64,000 nucleotides of DNA from Effrenium voratum (GCA_963377175.1 CAUJNA010001446.1:389422-453421); one strand, 5' to 3'; positions 12,801 to 24,832 are shown, counted from the first letter of the stretch. The notes: generated by a model not told the origin, from the letters alone. Made by a program: numbers and translations.

Positions 12801-15770
12801 TTCATCCAAGGTGTACACATCCTACGTTCCCTACTTGGATCAGGTTGCATTCTTGCATGCATTCACTGCTTGCGAGGAGGGGCTTGCCCCAAAGGGACGT
12901 TGTCAGGAAGAATCACCCAACATGTTGACTTGATCGGTCTGAAGCTGTGTGCCAATATGTAAATCGATTGTCAGGCTGAGGCAGCCATGCTGCCTACACC
13001 AGTGTTGAAAGTGACAGCAAGTCATTGTTTTAGCAGTTGTTGCCTTCAGTGAATCTAGTTGGAAGCCTTCCGGTGTTGCGAGGTCAACAACCCTTGAGAG
13101 AGCCTTTTGTTCACGCATGCGCTCCAATGCTTTCCACCTCAATCCGGGACGCCATTGTTCCACAATAAGAATCTCAGGCAAAGGAAGCCGAAAGAGGCGT
13201 CGCCGAAAAGACACTCAGAGGAGCTGAAAAGGCCGCAGACAGCCCTAGCCGGATCTAGCTCGTAGAGCTTTAAGCCAACGTGCCCGGGAAGCGGGGGAGA
13301 GCAACAGAAAAGTTCATTTGCAGGAAACCTATGCAAAATACCAGTTTGTTTGGGGCCTGCTATTTTGGGGCATGCCTAGTTGACCCTAGTGAAACGCAGC
13401 TTCTCTGTGTGCGGTATGAGTTTCACCTGTCGGAAAAACACGGTCCCGTGATCCTGCCATGGGCTCGAGGAAACACTCGAGGTGGCACGTGCGCCTCTGG
13501 ACAACTCATCTATCAAGTGCAACCTAGCTGGATAGAATACCGCAAGACCATCTGAGGGCAAATGGGACCCATGATGAAGGTCCCTGGCATCTCGAGGCAT
13601 TTTTCATCCGGTTTGTGATCTATAGTCTTATGCCCAGATCGACTGACTAATTAGCGCTTGAGGGAATCGGTAAGGCTCTTACAAGGGTTAATGGTCGGCA
13701 GTGGCCCCATGACTGCAAGCTGAACCATCCCATTTTAGGTGCACCCCACCTTTGTTCCCAAAGCCCTTGCTAACCAATGTCCATTTGCTCAAGCTAAACC
13801 CATTGGCCGTGCAAATTATTGGGGCCAGAGGCGCACTCATGGCTTATACCTCGAAAGGGGAACAGGGCCAGCCAGCCGGATGGCCCCTTCCGTCCGCGCA
13901 GGGGGCACACACCCTTCTAGGGGAAGCTTCCCCGATTCTTTCCAGGGATCCTTGTTTTCAGGAAACCATCAAAACTGCATGGGAACCAGCTGGCTTTGGA
14001 AAAGAACGATGGTTGAAAAGAATGGGGAATCAAACCCTAGAACCCTGCAACTCTTCCTTGACCCTTTCACACTCAACATCGACGGTTACGACTCTCACGG
14101 CTCATCCTTGGATAGTGCCATTGGCTTTGGCGCAGGAGCCTGGCTTTACACGACTTTGCGCGTTCAAGGTTGAAAGCGTGTTGCATTTTGACAGGGCATG
14201 GGCTGGCCAGCCAACCATGCTATTGCATGCTACATGTTTCCAAGCTGATTGCTTTTGAACGAGGGCGACTTAGGGTTGCTGTGGCCCACCTCTCCACCAC
14301 GTTTGTAAGTCATCGAAATAGAGTTATATCCGGGACCAGCAATGAGGCAGTGGCCTGCAAAGCGTGACGGAATGGGTCAGATTGAACCGTAGAAGCGAAG
14401 CTGAAGAGCAACAAAAACGCCTGCGTCACGGTATGCGCGATGTTGCTTGCAGCACTTGTTGCGATTTGTTGCCTGGATGACGGTGTTGTGTGATGCCGTT
14501 GTCCCTGCTTGTCCGAAGTTGCCTTGATTGCGTGCGCTTGTTTAAGTCCTTGTCACTGCTGCAGCAGGAAGGGCTTGCATTTGCTTTCACCGCCCTGCAA
14601 GAAGCCTTTCACAAATCATTAGTGCTGCGGAGGGGCTTGTTCACTTTGCCGCTTCCTTTGCAGGGCAGAGGCTCTAAGATGTTTCACTTTCTGGGCCAAC
14701 GGTCGGCTGGGCGGAGGCCCTGTGCTGCATCTATGTCAAGTGAATAACCCACACTTGGCAAAAGGGAGCGGCATACTGCGTTTACACACGCGGTGCTTTG
14801 GGCTTCAACCACGGGCCTTCACAGCTCGGCTTCGTTGTTCCTTCATCTGAAAATGTACCCCTTTCACCAGTGCATGGCATTGTGCACACAAGCTGCCGTT
14901 GGCTCAAGCGCCTTACTTTCCGCACAGCAAGTGAAGAGATATGATACTCTTGGGTTGCTATGCCTGAATCATGAACGTTATTAATTCCACAAAGCCACCT
15001 AAGATTGTTTGCGATAGCTGTCGCACTTCTGGCGATCGCGAGATGCTCAAAGCTCGAAATGTGGAGTCATGGCCGTGCCAAGCCCAATCTGAGCAGTACG
15101 TTTTGGTTGGCGACCTTCCTTCTTGGATTTGTGCAAGCAGCGCGACTGGCTAGAGTTGCCAGGTCCGAGGGAAAAGGCGAAGTAAACCGACCGGTATTTC
15201 AGTTGCAGTTGGCTGCCCTATTGCAGGAAAAGAAGCCACAATCACAATCTATTGTCAGCGACGGTGTTTCCCGTTTTCCTGGTCACTGCATGACCTGTTT
15301 GACACAGCTTTCAGTGCAGGCCCCCCCAGAGTCTGCACTCTTCGCAAGCAGTCTGGGTCCTCTGGTAATTTCGATTGCGGTTTCCGCAACTCGGGCGGAC
15401 CTTATGCGCAGCCTTGCTTGTGGCCCGATTTACTCGCCAGCGCCAGGCAGGGTGATACACCAGGTGAAGGGTCAAAGGGCAAGTTTGGGCGGGTAAGGAA
15501 CAAAAGGGCCCGCTGGAGGCGCGTAGCTGTTGGACACTGAGCCTGATGGCTTCATGCCGTGAGACCGCCCTTTCGTCAACCCTGGGGATGGCGACAAGAA
15601 CTTGTAAGGCTTGGGCCAAGGGGCACCTTTGTGTTTCTGGTTTGAGGCGCTTAGGGCAGGCACACATGTTGTATCCTTTGGGCATGCGCACAAGCTTTTC
15701 GGGCGTTATACATTTGCGGCTGCGTTGGCCTGTTTAAACCCATTTTCTGTTTTGGGAACCCACCATGGCC
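9827..15770. other. No gene recognised
   Basis: Nearly 6 kb without a convincing exon. Long overlapping frames exist (11037-11606 minus, 11164-11745 plus, 13752-14258 plus), but they run on opposite strands over the same DNA, lack codon bias and match no family I recognise. No repeats of note. Confidence 0.5.
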
Positions 15771-15957
15771 GGAACTATTTAGAAATCTCTGGGAACTATT
15801 TATGAATCTCTGGGAACTATTTATAGATGGCTGGGAACTATTTATAACATACGGAACTATTTGAAACCACCCCCCAGAACTATTTGGAGCCATTTGGAAT
15901 TATTTGGAGGTGTCTTTGGAATCATTTGGAACTATTTAGAGCTAGTTCCACTCTCAG
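15771..15957 (+). repeat. GGAACTATTT minisatellite
   Basis: At least seven imperfect copies of GGAACTATTT, spaced irregularly by 8-30 bases (for example gggaactatttatgaatctct), then diverged forms ggaattattt and ggaatcattt. The core AACTATTT also recurs at 17.8 kb and in the 55-bp array at 18.4 kb. Confidence 0.85.
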
Positions 15958-17775
15958 GCTGGTTTGGACAACAGCTGCTTGCAAGCTGTAGTTTGGATGG
16001 CGTGTTGTACGCGTGCAACTGCAGCACATGTTTGCGCTCAGGGAACAGCAGGTTCACACAAAACTAAAACAGGACAGGGCGACAAGGGCCGGATGTAAGA
16101 AAGGTCGTTCGATGTAAACACAAACGCGCCCTCCGTGGAGAACTGGCTCAACACCACCGCCGCGTCCAGTACCTTCACTACCCCCTGGCTAGCCAACACA
16201 TGCCCGCGAGTACCACTGTCGCCACCGCCAGCAGCGCAGAAAACATTTTGAACCTCAATGACTGCTACCTTTCACTACCATCAACGCCCCACTGCGGACA
16301 ACACCCCTGCAAAAAGCCTTCCACCGCAACTGTCACTGCCACACTGCACCAAGTTACCACCAACTTCAGCACCGCCACCGTCATCATTGTCATCACTGCA
16401 CTTTGCGTCAATTACCTCGCTGACATATCTGGCCTCTTAGCGCCTCCAGCTCCCAAAGGCCCAGCTCTATTGAGCTCAGGTGACATTGTATCCAGTGGGG
16501 TTGTACCCAAACCACAGGGACCAGTGCGGCGAAACTTACACACCGCGCGACCATGCGTGATGATACAAATGGCGAAACTCGTGACAAACATAACTAACAC
16601 TGCCACTCAGCGCGCTGATGGACCTATGTAATGCCCAGCAACAGCCGCTTGCTTGGGCGAGAAGGCTCCAGTCGTGTTGCTGCGGAGGCCTGATCTACTT
16701 GCTCTGTGTGACATGCTTCGGGACTTCTGACGTACGGGTTAAAAGGCCTTCCGTCGAAACTCATGATTGGTGGTTAAGTAAGGATCGTGAAGAAAAAGGA
16801 GGGAATGACTCCCTTGACTGCTAAGCCTTTCTGTAACAATCACACAAGCAACTTCTCTACAAATCCTTGGAGTCTGAGTATGCATCATTCGTGCAACGCA
16901 TCCACGACACTTGCTGGCGGTCATCTTCCCCTATTCTCTTGGCACGGCTAGCCTGCAGGCTGCAGGCCCCACAAGTTTCCTTCTCAAGACCATCTTAGCT
17001 AGAATAGGCTGGAAGTGATTCCGGCCCTGTTACTGAGGGCCTGGGCTTTCATGACTGCGCCACGACTTTTCTTCAATTGCTTTGAAAAGCTAGCAACAAG
17101 CAAATCCTCACTCAGCGCAGTGTGGATGGATGTTGTGAGAGGCCCGCAAGCGCCCAACCGCTGTTGAATACTTAGCCTGGATAAGCAGGGCCACCAAAAT
17201 CACCACAACTCAAGGAGAAATGAATGCTGAGGACGATGCCTGGAAATTATATACTACTTGTATGACATGTTCACCCATTTTGCATTTTAGGTGCCAACCT
17301 ACTCCTGTTTGCTGACTGCTCTTCCCCCTCCCTTTATTGCAATAAGTTACTGAAGTAAGCTCGCTGTCCGGCCAAGTCCTCTGTGCCGCAGAGTGCATCG
17401 CCTCACGTCTAGGTTCGTCTCAACTTTCGACGTTCCAGCAACCGCCATCATCCTCACTATCATCGCGTTGCCAAACGTTCCTGAGTCCTTCGCCAACAGC
17501 GCTAAAGCGCTGCGAGGGCATGGCTGTGGCTTTCATTGATCATCCGTGGGAGGGGGTGAGGGCGTGATGATTGCTCTTCCACCTGCGCCACGCAAGGTGT
17601 GTACAGGTCTGGCCAGGACAAAAGGACTGGCCGACACAGCTGGAGAACTTGCCAAGGACTGGCAGCGCTGGCAGGACTAGCAGGGGGACTGCGCCGCCCA
17701 TCAGCTGGCTCCGGCCATCACGTATCCAGACGGGGTTTTACGCGAGCCGTTTGTTTTCAAGCCCCCTTCTCAAAA
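15958..17775. other. No gene recognised; ACC/ATC-rich stretch
   Basis: 16140-16420 is rich in ACC, GCC and ATC triplets (caccaccgccgcgtc, catcattgtcatcactgc) and yields a Thr/Ala-rich 143-codon frame (16200-16631) that looks compositional, not genic. The remainder shows nothing I can support. Confidence 0.5.
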
Positions 17776-17872
17776 CAATGAAGAAACTATTTCTAAATGC
17801 TTGGAAGCCATTTATAAATGACTGGAAGCTATTTATAAAAGGCTGGAAACTATTTATGAAAGGGGGCTAGGC
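17776..17872 (+). repeat. Short minisatellite related to GGAACTATTT
   Basis: Four imperfect units of about 21-22 bases: gaaactatttctaaatgctt, gaagccatttataaatgact, gaagctatttataaaaggct and gaaactatttatgaaagggg. The core matches the array at 15.8 kb. Confidence 0.75.
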
Positions 17873-18404
17873 TGGAAACACAGGCCTTGGCTCCCAGCCT
17901 ACCCAGCTGGAGCCCAAGCGACGAACGCCACCCCTGCCCGAAAACGTGAACTAGTCAAGCGTTGGAAGGGATAATGCCCAAATGTAGCTGCCACCCGAGC
18001 AATGATCACCACGCTTTCGCCAACCCTGTTATTCGCAGAGTGCGGACACCCGGCTTAGCAATCCGCGTTGAAGCCTGGGAAAAAAAGGCCGCGCGCCGAA
18101 GAATCACATCACTGACGCAACGCCACCCCTAGCTGCTTCAATCATTCAAGCTCGAATCGTCTTAGAAATTGAAAGGCCCGTGGCTCCGCGTTATCATGGA
18201 CAGTTGGCCAAGGTGCCCAAGAAAACAGTTCCGTGACGAGCTGGCGTCGAAATAGAGAAGTAGCGACGACAAGCGCGCCAAGCAGTCTTGAGATTATTGC
18301 CGAGACCTGCTGCGAGTGTTCAGAATGTCTGGCACTTATTATTCAACCATTTTCGGCTGGACACTGACAGTTCGGAGCTGTCGTAAACCAGTTGCGGCCG
18401 TGCT

Positions 18405-18840
18405 TCAAACATAGTTCGTAACCGTTCGGAACCGTCGTGAACTATTTCATGGCCGTGCTTCAAACATAGTTCGTAACCGTTCGGAACCGTCGCGAACTAT
18501 TTCATGGCCATGCTTCAAATATAGTCCGTAACCGTTCGGAACCGTCGTGAACTATTTGTAGCCATGCGTTACAGACAGTTCGTAACCGTTTGGAACCGTC
18601 GTGAACTATTTGTGGCCATGCTTTACATATAGTTCGCAACCGTTCGAAACCGTTGCGAACTATTTGTGCGACCCAGCCCATGTACTTCCAAATAGTTCCA
18701 AATAGTTCCAAACAGTTCCGGACACTTCTGGATGCATAAATAGTTCGCAACCGCTCCGAACCGTTACGAACTATTATCAAACCATTGAGCCCAAATAGTT
18801 CGTAACCGTTCTGAACCGTCGTGAACTATTTATAACGCGG
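18405..18840 (+). repeat. 55-bp tandem array with GAACCGT core
   Basis: Five near-identical units begin at about 18411, 18466, 18521, 18575 and 18629 (period 54-55). Each contains AGTTCGTAACCGTTCGGAAC, then CGTCGTGAACTATTT. The outer parts of the core are inverted (TAGTTC...GAACTA), so each unit can form an imperfect hairpin. Diverged copies continue at about 18735 and 18797. Confidence 0.9.
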
Positions 18841-20208
18841 AACCGTTGCGATCTTTGGAGGCTTGCTCAGAAAAAATGTTTACCGCTCTGAAGTTATCGC
18901 AGGCTAGCGTGAGAGTCAATTAGTTGAAAGCGGGCCCAACCGATTCTTTCGATTTTAAGGATGCAGCACAAAGCTAAAACATAGTGTCGCAAAGCTATGC
19001 GTGGGCAGCCAACACGTTTGCTTGCAATAAGTTGATTATTGTATCTGGGCAGCTCCATGATGTGATTTGACCCCCCGTCTTCACGGCGCAAGTGAACCCA
19101 TTGAACACCTAGAACACACAGGCAAAGCACGTGGCATGGGATGGTTTAAAGCTGGTATAACACGGCGGAGTTCGCGGAGACGTACCAAACCTCAACATAG
19201 CGTAGCTGCAGTACTCCAAAGACGCGCCAAACGGAATACAAGAGCACAACCTGTCGCGCGCTTTGGCGATGCCCTAAGGTGAGCCGGCAAGCAGCAAGCG
19301 CCAGATCATAGCATAAAACGCAACACATGTGACATATTTATGACCCGTGCCAAAATGTCCGAGGGACTGCTTGCGCAATGTCAATGCCTACATACCATGC
19401 GTGGAATCGTGCTCTTGACGCCGGTGGTGAACATTAAGTTGCGGTCACTGCCTGGTCACCTTATTTATTTGCGAAGCCCAAGGTTCTGAAGGGTAATCAG
19501 GTTTGAGCATCTGTTGCGCACCAATGAGCTTTGCAGCCTAGTGCTCAAATCTGCTGCGCAGCGCAGGTGAAGCAATGGGACATAGTCACACTCACCAAGC
19601 CACATACTGTAATCTATCAACCGCCGAGCTTAGGCTGTTGGGTGTGTCAGCGGTTGTGCGCATAGTTTGTTGAGGTTTCATTGCTGCTGACTGCTGGTTG
19701 AAGCCCTGCTTAAGTAGTGTTGCAAACATTGCTTGCGTGTTTGCAAGCCGTTTCCAAGGTATAAGTAGCTTTCACATGCGCAAAAATAGCGTCTGCGTGT
19801 TTACAAGTAGCTTCTGCGTGTTTACGAATAGCTTCTGCGTGTTTATAAGTATCTTCTGCAGGTCTATAAATAGTTTCCACACTTGGCCTGCTTGGAAACA
19901 GTAAACAGGCCAACGCAGGCGCCAAGTTATACAGTTATACATAATTTTAATGTATAGAAGCAACATTGCCATGTATTATGGATTATGAACCGAATATGCC
20001 AACGTGGGTCCTAGCTACGTGTAGACATTTGCACACACAGACATCAACACAAAGCATCATCATGTGTGGATATGTGCATGTGTAGGCATTCGTGTTTGTC
20101 ATAATTTGTTGCGTAAGTGGGTAGAACGTGGATAGGTGGTTTCCACGCGTCTTACATAGTAACTGCACCTGCTTTGCTTTGCTTTGCGCTTCCTGAAGCT
20201 CTTCGCAG
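18841..20208. other. No gene recognised; short tandem repeat inside
   Basis: 19790-19880 contains three to four copies of a ~24-base unit (agcttctgcgtgtttacgaa and variants). The rest is unassigned with only short unbiased frames. Confidence 0.55.
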
Positions 20209-20268
20209 GCCATTTTCGAGGGCCTGGCGCCGCGCATGGCGCACGGGCTGCGGAGCGTCCGGGCGCAG
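20209..20268 (+). CDS. Candidate exon, unknown protein
   Basis: An AG|G acceptor after a pyrimidine-rich tract (tcttcgcag|GCC) opens a 20-codon block AIFEGLAPRMAHGLRSVRAQ ending at CAG before GC. Nearly every codon ends in C or G, among the strongest biases in the first 22 kb. The frame stays open past the proposed donor, so the exon could continue to about 20294. The amphipathic segment gives no family call. Confidence 0.48.
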
Positions 20269-20426
20269 GCCCGAGCAGTGGGAAGCATGTGCTCAGCAGG
20301 GAAAAGTGAAAGTGGCAGTTCTAGCCTTTTTGGCAGGTCCCCTCTTGGTTGGCCTCCATTTTATGATTAGAGGTTCGGGGTGGGGGGGGTGGGGGGCCTT
20401 GACTGGGAGCTACGCACACATGTTAC

Positions 20427-20506
20427 CAGCGCGGCGGTTCCGCGCAAAATCGTAGGACTTGGAGCCCGCCGCCGGATTGCCTTCGGAGCTGCTTTTGCCT
20501 GGACGC
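20427..20506 (-). CDS. Weak candidate exon on the minus strand
   Basis: On the minus strand an AG|G acceptor (gttgcag|GCGTCC) and a GT donor (CGCTG|gtaaca) bound 80 bases reading RPGKSSSEGNPAAGSKSYDF and then a basic tail, with GC-rich third positions. The plus strand is also open here. It conflicts in direction with the exon at 20209, so at least one call or their linkage is wrong. Confidence 0.28.
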
Positions 20507-21414
20507 CTGCAACATCGCATGTGGGCTGGTTGGTCAAAGGGGGGTTGGGGGGTGTCAAGGTGGGGCGGGATGGAAAACCAGAAGCTTTTGCAGCCCTGAA
20601 GCCAAAATCCCTCACCGTCAAGACAGTCCCTTACATAGTATGAAAGCTGACTGAGGCATCGGCAGCTCGCTCCAGACGGTGCTGTCGCCAAGGACAGCTC
20701 AGGCCGAGAAAGAGAGGGATGTGTGTGTGTGTGTATGTCTTAAATTGTCTTAAAAGGAGACCCTGGACCCTCAAAATTGCGGGGTTCCCTTGTGGTTTCC
20801 CTTTGAAACCAGCCCAAGAAGACTCCCTCAAAGAAAATCCTGGATGAGATAAATTTGGCCGGAAAGCTTCGGTTTTCAAAGTTGCTTTCTGGGGGCTGGG
20901 GTTCGGCTGGACGAAAGGAATCTAAGACGGGTACCTAGGCATTTTGGCGTAAGACCCTTGAAGAGTTGACAGGTTTTTGTTGTGGTAGCAACCCTGCAGG
21001 GACCACCGAGATAGGCCCAAAATAGAATGGCTTCATGGGCTGGGTTTGCTTGTGTGGGTTTGGGTTTCACTTATCTCTTTGGGAGAGCTTTGTAGGCCAT
21101 CATTTGTTGCAGTTTGGCGGTTTGACGCTCTTGTTCCATTGCAAGCCTCGCAGAGGCGAGCAGGCATTTGAGAGGTGACTGCAGCCTGAGGCAAAGCGTG
21201 GAACCTTGCAAGGCGTTTGCTTTGAAAGGATTGCTTTCGCCCCAGTTTTGCAAGGGGGCTACTTCGCCTTGGGCATCACGTGGTCGAGCGTCTGAAATGT
21301 GTTGAGGTGCCGGCTCGTTTCGTAGGGACATGTAGGGACCACAGACCTTCAACAATCTCTGAAAGCTGTCAACGCGAACCAGGGACCCTTACTCACTCAC
21401 CCACCACATGCCTT

Positions 21415-21640
21415 CTAGATGATGTGCATTTGTCGCATTTGTCTTGCGCCGAGATTGGCGCAGCCCTTGGGTAGCCCCTCCCTATGCACCAGCATCCCCT
21501 TCGGCAGATGAATGTGAACCCCACAATTGCACCGCGTGCATTCCCTCCATCTCCTTTCGACGCGGGCCGAGTCGCGCAGGGGTGATGCCTGGTTGGAGGC
21601 AAAGAACTTCCCAAGGCCATGGGAACCCGAGAGAAGAAGC
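21415..21640 (-). CDS. Weak candidate coding segment with Cys motif
   Basis: The 3' part of a 95-codon minus-strand frame has moderate GC3 bias and reads RRWRECTRCNCGVHIHLPKG further along. No splice boundary stands out and no family is recognised. It could be a terminal exon ending at the stop near 21415, or chance. Confidence 0.2.
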
Positions 21641-21714
21641 TGGGATATCCTCCAAAAGTTCACACTCGACCCGAGAAATGGGATATCCACGTGCTGCGGC
21701 ATATGCCTTGCTCG

Positions 21715-22192
21715 TTTGTTCTGTTTGCTCGTTGGTCGGTTTGTTGCTTTGCTTTGTGTTTTGTTTGGCTTGGTTGAATTTGGTTTTGTTGTGTGTGTGT
21801 GTGTTTATGTGTGTCTTGTTTATGTGTTGCGCTTTTTCAGTGATGTGTTTATGTTGTTCTTTATCTTGTTGTGTATTACTCCTTAATCTATTTACATATT
21901 TTTGTTATGTTGTTTCATGTGTATATATATATATATGTATATGCCGTATCATTAGTGTTAAAACGAATACGTCTTTGTTATTCATTTGTCGTTTATGTTA
22001 TTTCTATATTTATGTGCTGTTTATTTTGTCATGTGGTTGTGTGTTTGTTTGCTTGTTTGTTTGTTTGTTTGTTAGTTACTGTTTTTTACTGTTTGTTGTT
22101 TTCTTTGGTTTCGTGTTTGTGTGCGTGCGGTTATTGATTTAGTTATTTCTTTATGTATTTCAGTTTCTTTCGTTATTACATTTGTTTATTGT

Positions 22193-22230
<38 letters not shown>

Positions 22231-22370
22231 ATTTTGATTTTTCTGTCATGCTTTCTTGCTGGCTTGCTTGCATGCATGCTGTGTGCGTTTGGGCTTGTTG
22301 GTTGGTTGGTGTGTTTGTTGGTTTGGTTGGTCTGGCTGGTTTTCGGATCAGGGATCTCACTTGCTGAGCG
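21715..22370. repeat. T/G-rich simple-sequence tract with (CT)n
   Basis: About 650 bases dominated by TTTG, TTG and GT words (ttgtttgtttgtttg), with short (GT)n, (TA)n and a clean (CT)n at 22198-22224. The 232-codon frame across it is a low-complexity translation (Cys, Phe, Leu, Val only) and is not a gene. Strand asymmetry is extreme: one strand is nearly all T and G. Confidence 0.85.
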
Positions 22371-22948
22371 TCCCGCAGGCTTGCAGAACAGCAACTGGGA
22401 ATCGGACATGTTGAGAAGGCGATTGTGGCGCGCGCGCTCGCGTGTATACATACATACATATATTCGTGCGTGTGTGCATGGTTCAATTGTCAATGGTGCT
22501 CGAACAACGGGTTCTAAAACCTTTTTGTGTTAGGTTCCCCTAAAGGTATTCGCAAATCCACGAGAGGTGAGGTTATTCGGAGCCAGGAGGGAAGGAAGTG
22601 TGACTGTGTGGAAAGGAGTTGGGTCACCTGTTGTCGTCTGTTTGCACCCCTAGTGTTTCGACATGTGAATCGCCTTCTTTTGGTTGTTGCAGCCTAATCC
22701 ATTTCAGTTGGCTGTGCTCAGGTACGCTTCCTTCAGTGCCGCAATCAAAACCCGTGGACAGCAATCAGAAATATGTGCGGATATCCGCCCTTTTGATTTT
22801 TTTGAAGGTTCTTGGGTAGACTCGTTCAGTGTGACTCAAGTGGGAGATCCAAAGGTAGCACTTGCAGCACACCCCCTTTTGTGGTGGTTTACCTTTGTTT
22901 CCCCTTGAATCCGAGGTCTTGGTTGTGACGCATTTCTGTTTCACAGGC

Positions 22949-23057
22949 ACATGTGGGACCTCACGGGGGAGGAGCTGCGGCGATTGAGAGAGCAGGGCTG
23001 CGTGCAGAAGCAGGCGCTCGGCACTAAGAGAAGCCGAGCCAACGAGCGCGCGCTTTG
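22949..23057 (+). CDS. Good orphan exon, unknown protein
   Basis: Bounded by an AG|G acceptor after a pyrimidine tract (tttcacag|GCAC) and a GT donor (CTTTG|gtgtgt). After one leading base come 36 codons with strong G/C third positions. It begins HMWDLTGEELRRLREQG and ends in a basic helix with TKRSRANERAL. It enters with one base of a split codon and leaves in phase 0. The predicted Glu/Arg-rich helix suggests a regulatory or scaffolding segment, but no family is recognised. The downstream intron opens with a GT microsatellite. Confidence 0.6.
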
Positions 23058-23125
23058 GTGTGTGTGTGTGTGTGTTTGTTTTTGAGGGTACCATTTTGGG
23101 TAGGTTTAAAAGGGAACCACATGAA
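23058..23125 (+). repeat. GT microsatellite plus GAGGGTACC motif
   Basis: Immediately after the exon donor: (GT)n, TTTGTTTTTGAGGGTACC, ATTTTGGG, then GGTTTAAAAGGGAACC. A GT-rich run followed by GAGGGTRCC and a T run recurs at 34.48-34.54 kb (+) and at 55.2 kb (-), so this looks like a dispersed family, not a chance microsatellite. Confidence 0.55.
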
Positions 23126-23755
23126 ACACCACGCATTTTTGCGGGGTCCCCCCAATTTTGACGCATGCCAATGTGAGGTTCGGTCAACATTTCGAGGAGT
23201 GTATGGTAAATTGGGTGGGCGCTTTCATTTTCAACCATTTCCAGAGGACACTCTAATTTGCCCATATCCATGGAGGGTAGCAAAGTTTGACTGTGGTACA
23301 TGTTGGTTTGTCTCTCTGAGCAGCATACGAAACCCGCAAATACCATCACCACCCTCCCCAGTGATGTACGGATCTGGGGGGAGGGGCATACCCCGTTCAA
23401 TAAAGGTCCCCACCATTCACCCTTCACGGATACAAGTTCCCACTCGTTGGGATCACTCCTGCCTACTCCCGAGCCTCAGGCGAGCTGGCAAGCGAGGCGC
23501 GAACGGACAAGATTTTGGGGTCCATCAATTGGACTGCCAGGACTTCAAGTGGAGTCATTTCCCTCAAGCACCGGGGCGGGGGGCTGACTTTGGCAATGTT
23601 AAATCATGAGGCTAGTGTTGACGATGCCGCCTGTCCACAACATCAATCAATTTTTTGTGGCCTCCGGCATCCAGCTTCCAGCTTCCGGCTTCCGCCCGCG
23701 GCCGCTTCGATCTCCGAGTGCAGTCCAACCACCGTCTTCCGTCTTTGCCCACAGC
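23126..23755. other. No gene recognised
   Basis: Open frames on both strands (184 codons plus at 23055; part of a 220-codon minus frame) overlap and lack codon bias. Nothing else seen. Confidence 0.5.
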
Positions 23756-23968
23756 CCATCGGTTTAGGTTTAGGTTCGGTTCTGGATTGGTTTTTGGGTT
23801 GTTGTTTTCTTGTGTTGGTTTACGGTCGGTTTCGGGTTGATGAAGTGTGTTTTGTGTTTGGTGGGTCGCTTTGGCAGGTTGGTTTAGGGTCGGTTTAGGA
23901 TCGGTATAGGAATAGGTAAGGGTTGCTTTTAGGGTTGGTGGGTTTGGTTTGGGGTTGGCTAGGGTCAA
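23756..23968 (+). repeat. Telomere-like degenerate array (TTTAGG type)
   Basis: Repeated words GGTTTAGGTTTAGG, GGTTTACGG, GGTTTAGGGTCGG and TTTTAGGGTTGG, in loose 10-14-base periods. This is the first of four plus-oriented arrays between 23.7 and 30.2 kb. Confidence 0.8.
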
Positions 23969-24214
23969 TTAGGTGGCAGCGCCTCCTGGCGGCCGTGCAC
24001 ATAGGGGGGTTGGGGATGATAACAATCGGAGGACTTGCACACAGGTCATCGGCAAGTTTTGCATGTGCCTTGCTTTATATGTGTTGACCCTTACAGCAAT
24101 CGCAGCAATGTAGGAATCCTTGTATACTATCTTTGACTGCATGTGAATGCCAAAGCATGACATATCTGCTTGATGCATTCTGCAGTGGCTTAGCCCATAA
24201 TCTCACAGAGATTC

Positions 24215-24330
24215 GCTGCGCGCCATAAAAGGAAGACAGAGACTCCGCGCCTTGTCAGATTGACAGCTTGGGAGTATATCAGGATCTTTGAGCCCTGTTT
24301 GCGCTACAAAGTGGTAGCGGAGCCCGAGTT
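24215..24330 (+). promoter_or_regulatory. Possible LTR end and primer-binding site
   Basis: The sequence tggtagcggagccc at 24312 resembles the TGGTATCAGAGC primer-binding site of copia-type elements (initiator tRNA-Met), and lies about 40 bases before an ATG (24364) ahead of the gag remnant. A cataaaagg box at 24223 could be a TATA-like element of the LTR, which would end near TACA (24305-24308). The 5' LTR edge and a matching 3' LTR were not found, so this is inference. Confidence 0.35.
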
Positions 24331-24360
24331 GGCTTCCCGCAACTAACTGTCAAGAACGAC

Positions 24361-24720
24361 AAGATGTACAATTGTGACGATGAGATCTCAGAACTCGCAC
24401 TGGCTGCGAGCCACGCAGTAGCTCAGCAGCCAGCTTTCAATCTCCAATCACACCGAAGATTCCTCCAGCTTTCGATGGCACAACATCATGGTTTGGCTAT
24501 GAGGAGCAGATTGAGGACTGGTTGGCAAGTACCACACTTACGCCTTGCAAGCATGGTCCATCTCTGAAGAATCAATTGCATGGAGCGGCGGAGATGTACA
24601 GGCGATACTCAACACAGATTCCCTGAAAGACCCTGAGACTGGGGTCAAATATGTCAAGGACTCCTTGAGGCAGCACTTTGTGAAGGGAGTTCGTGCTATC
24701 AGGTGCAACAAGCATCAGGA
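24361..24720 (+). pseudogene. Decayed copia-type retrotransposon gag
   Basis: Three frames together encode a gag-like segment. One carries TPKIPPAFDGTTSWFGYEEQ and then IEDWLASTTLTPCKHGPS up to about 24600. A frameshift follows, and the next frame gives LKDPETGVKYVKDSLRQHFV to about 24690. The order (FDG..SWF.YE....DW, then DP..GV.YFK..LR.HFVKG) matches the gag N-terminus typical of dinoflagellate copia elements. The ATG at 24364 is in yet another frame, so at least two frameshifts separate it from the conserved part. No protease, integrase, reverse transcriptase or RNase H follows. A dead, truncated insertion. Confidence 0.7.
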
Positions 24721-24832
24721 AGCTTCGCGTTGGAGCACAGACACAGAAATACAAAGCCTTGGTGGGTTGATGGAAATCTCCACATCGTGGAGCTCCTCTT
24801 CCGCGTCACTTCCTGCTCTACATTAGGACGGC

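Noticed and set aside
16200..16631. 143-codon Thr/Ala-rich plus frame
   Set aside because: Driven by ACC/GCC/ATC triplet-rich DNA; no recognisable domain and no boundaries.
21444..22142. 232-codon plus-strand hydrophobic frame
   Set aside because: T/G-rich simple sequence gives runs of Leu, Val, Cys and Phe; not a membrane protein by codon use or boundaries.
23080..23110. Spliced-leader relic suggested by CCATTTTGG
   Set aside because: The flanks do not match the dinoflagellate spliced leader (expected CCGTAGCCATTTTGGCTCAAG type); it belongs to the GAGGGTACC motif instead.
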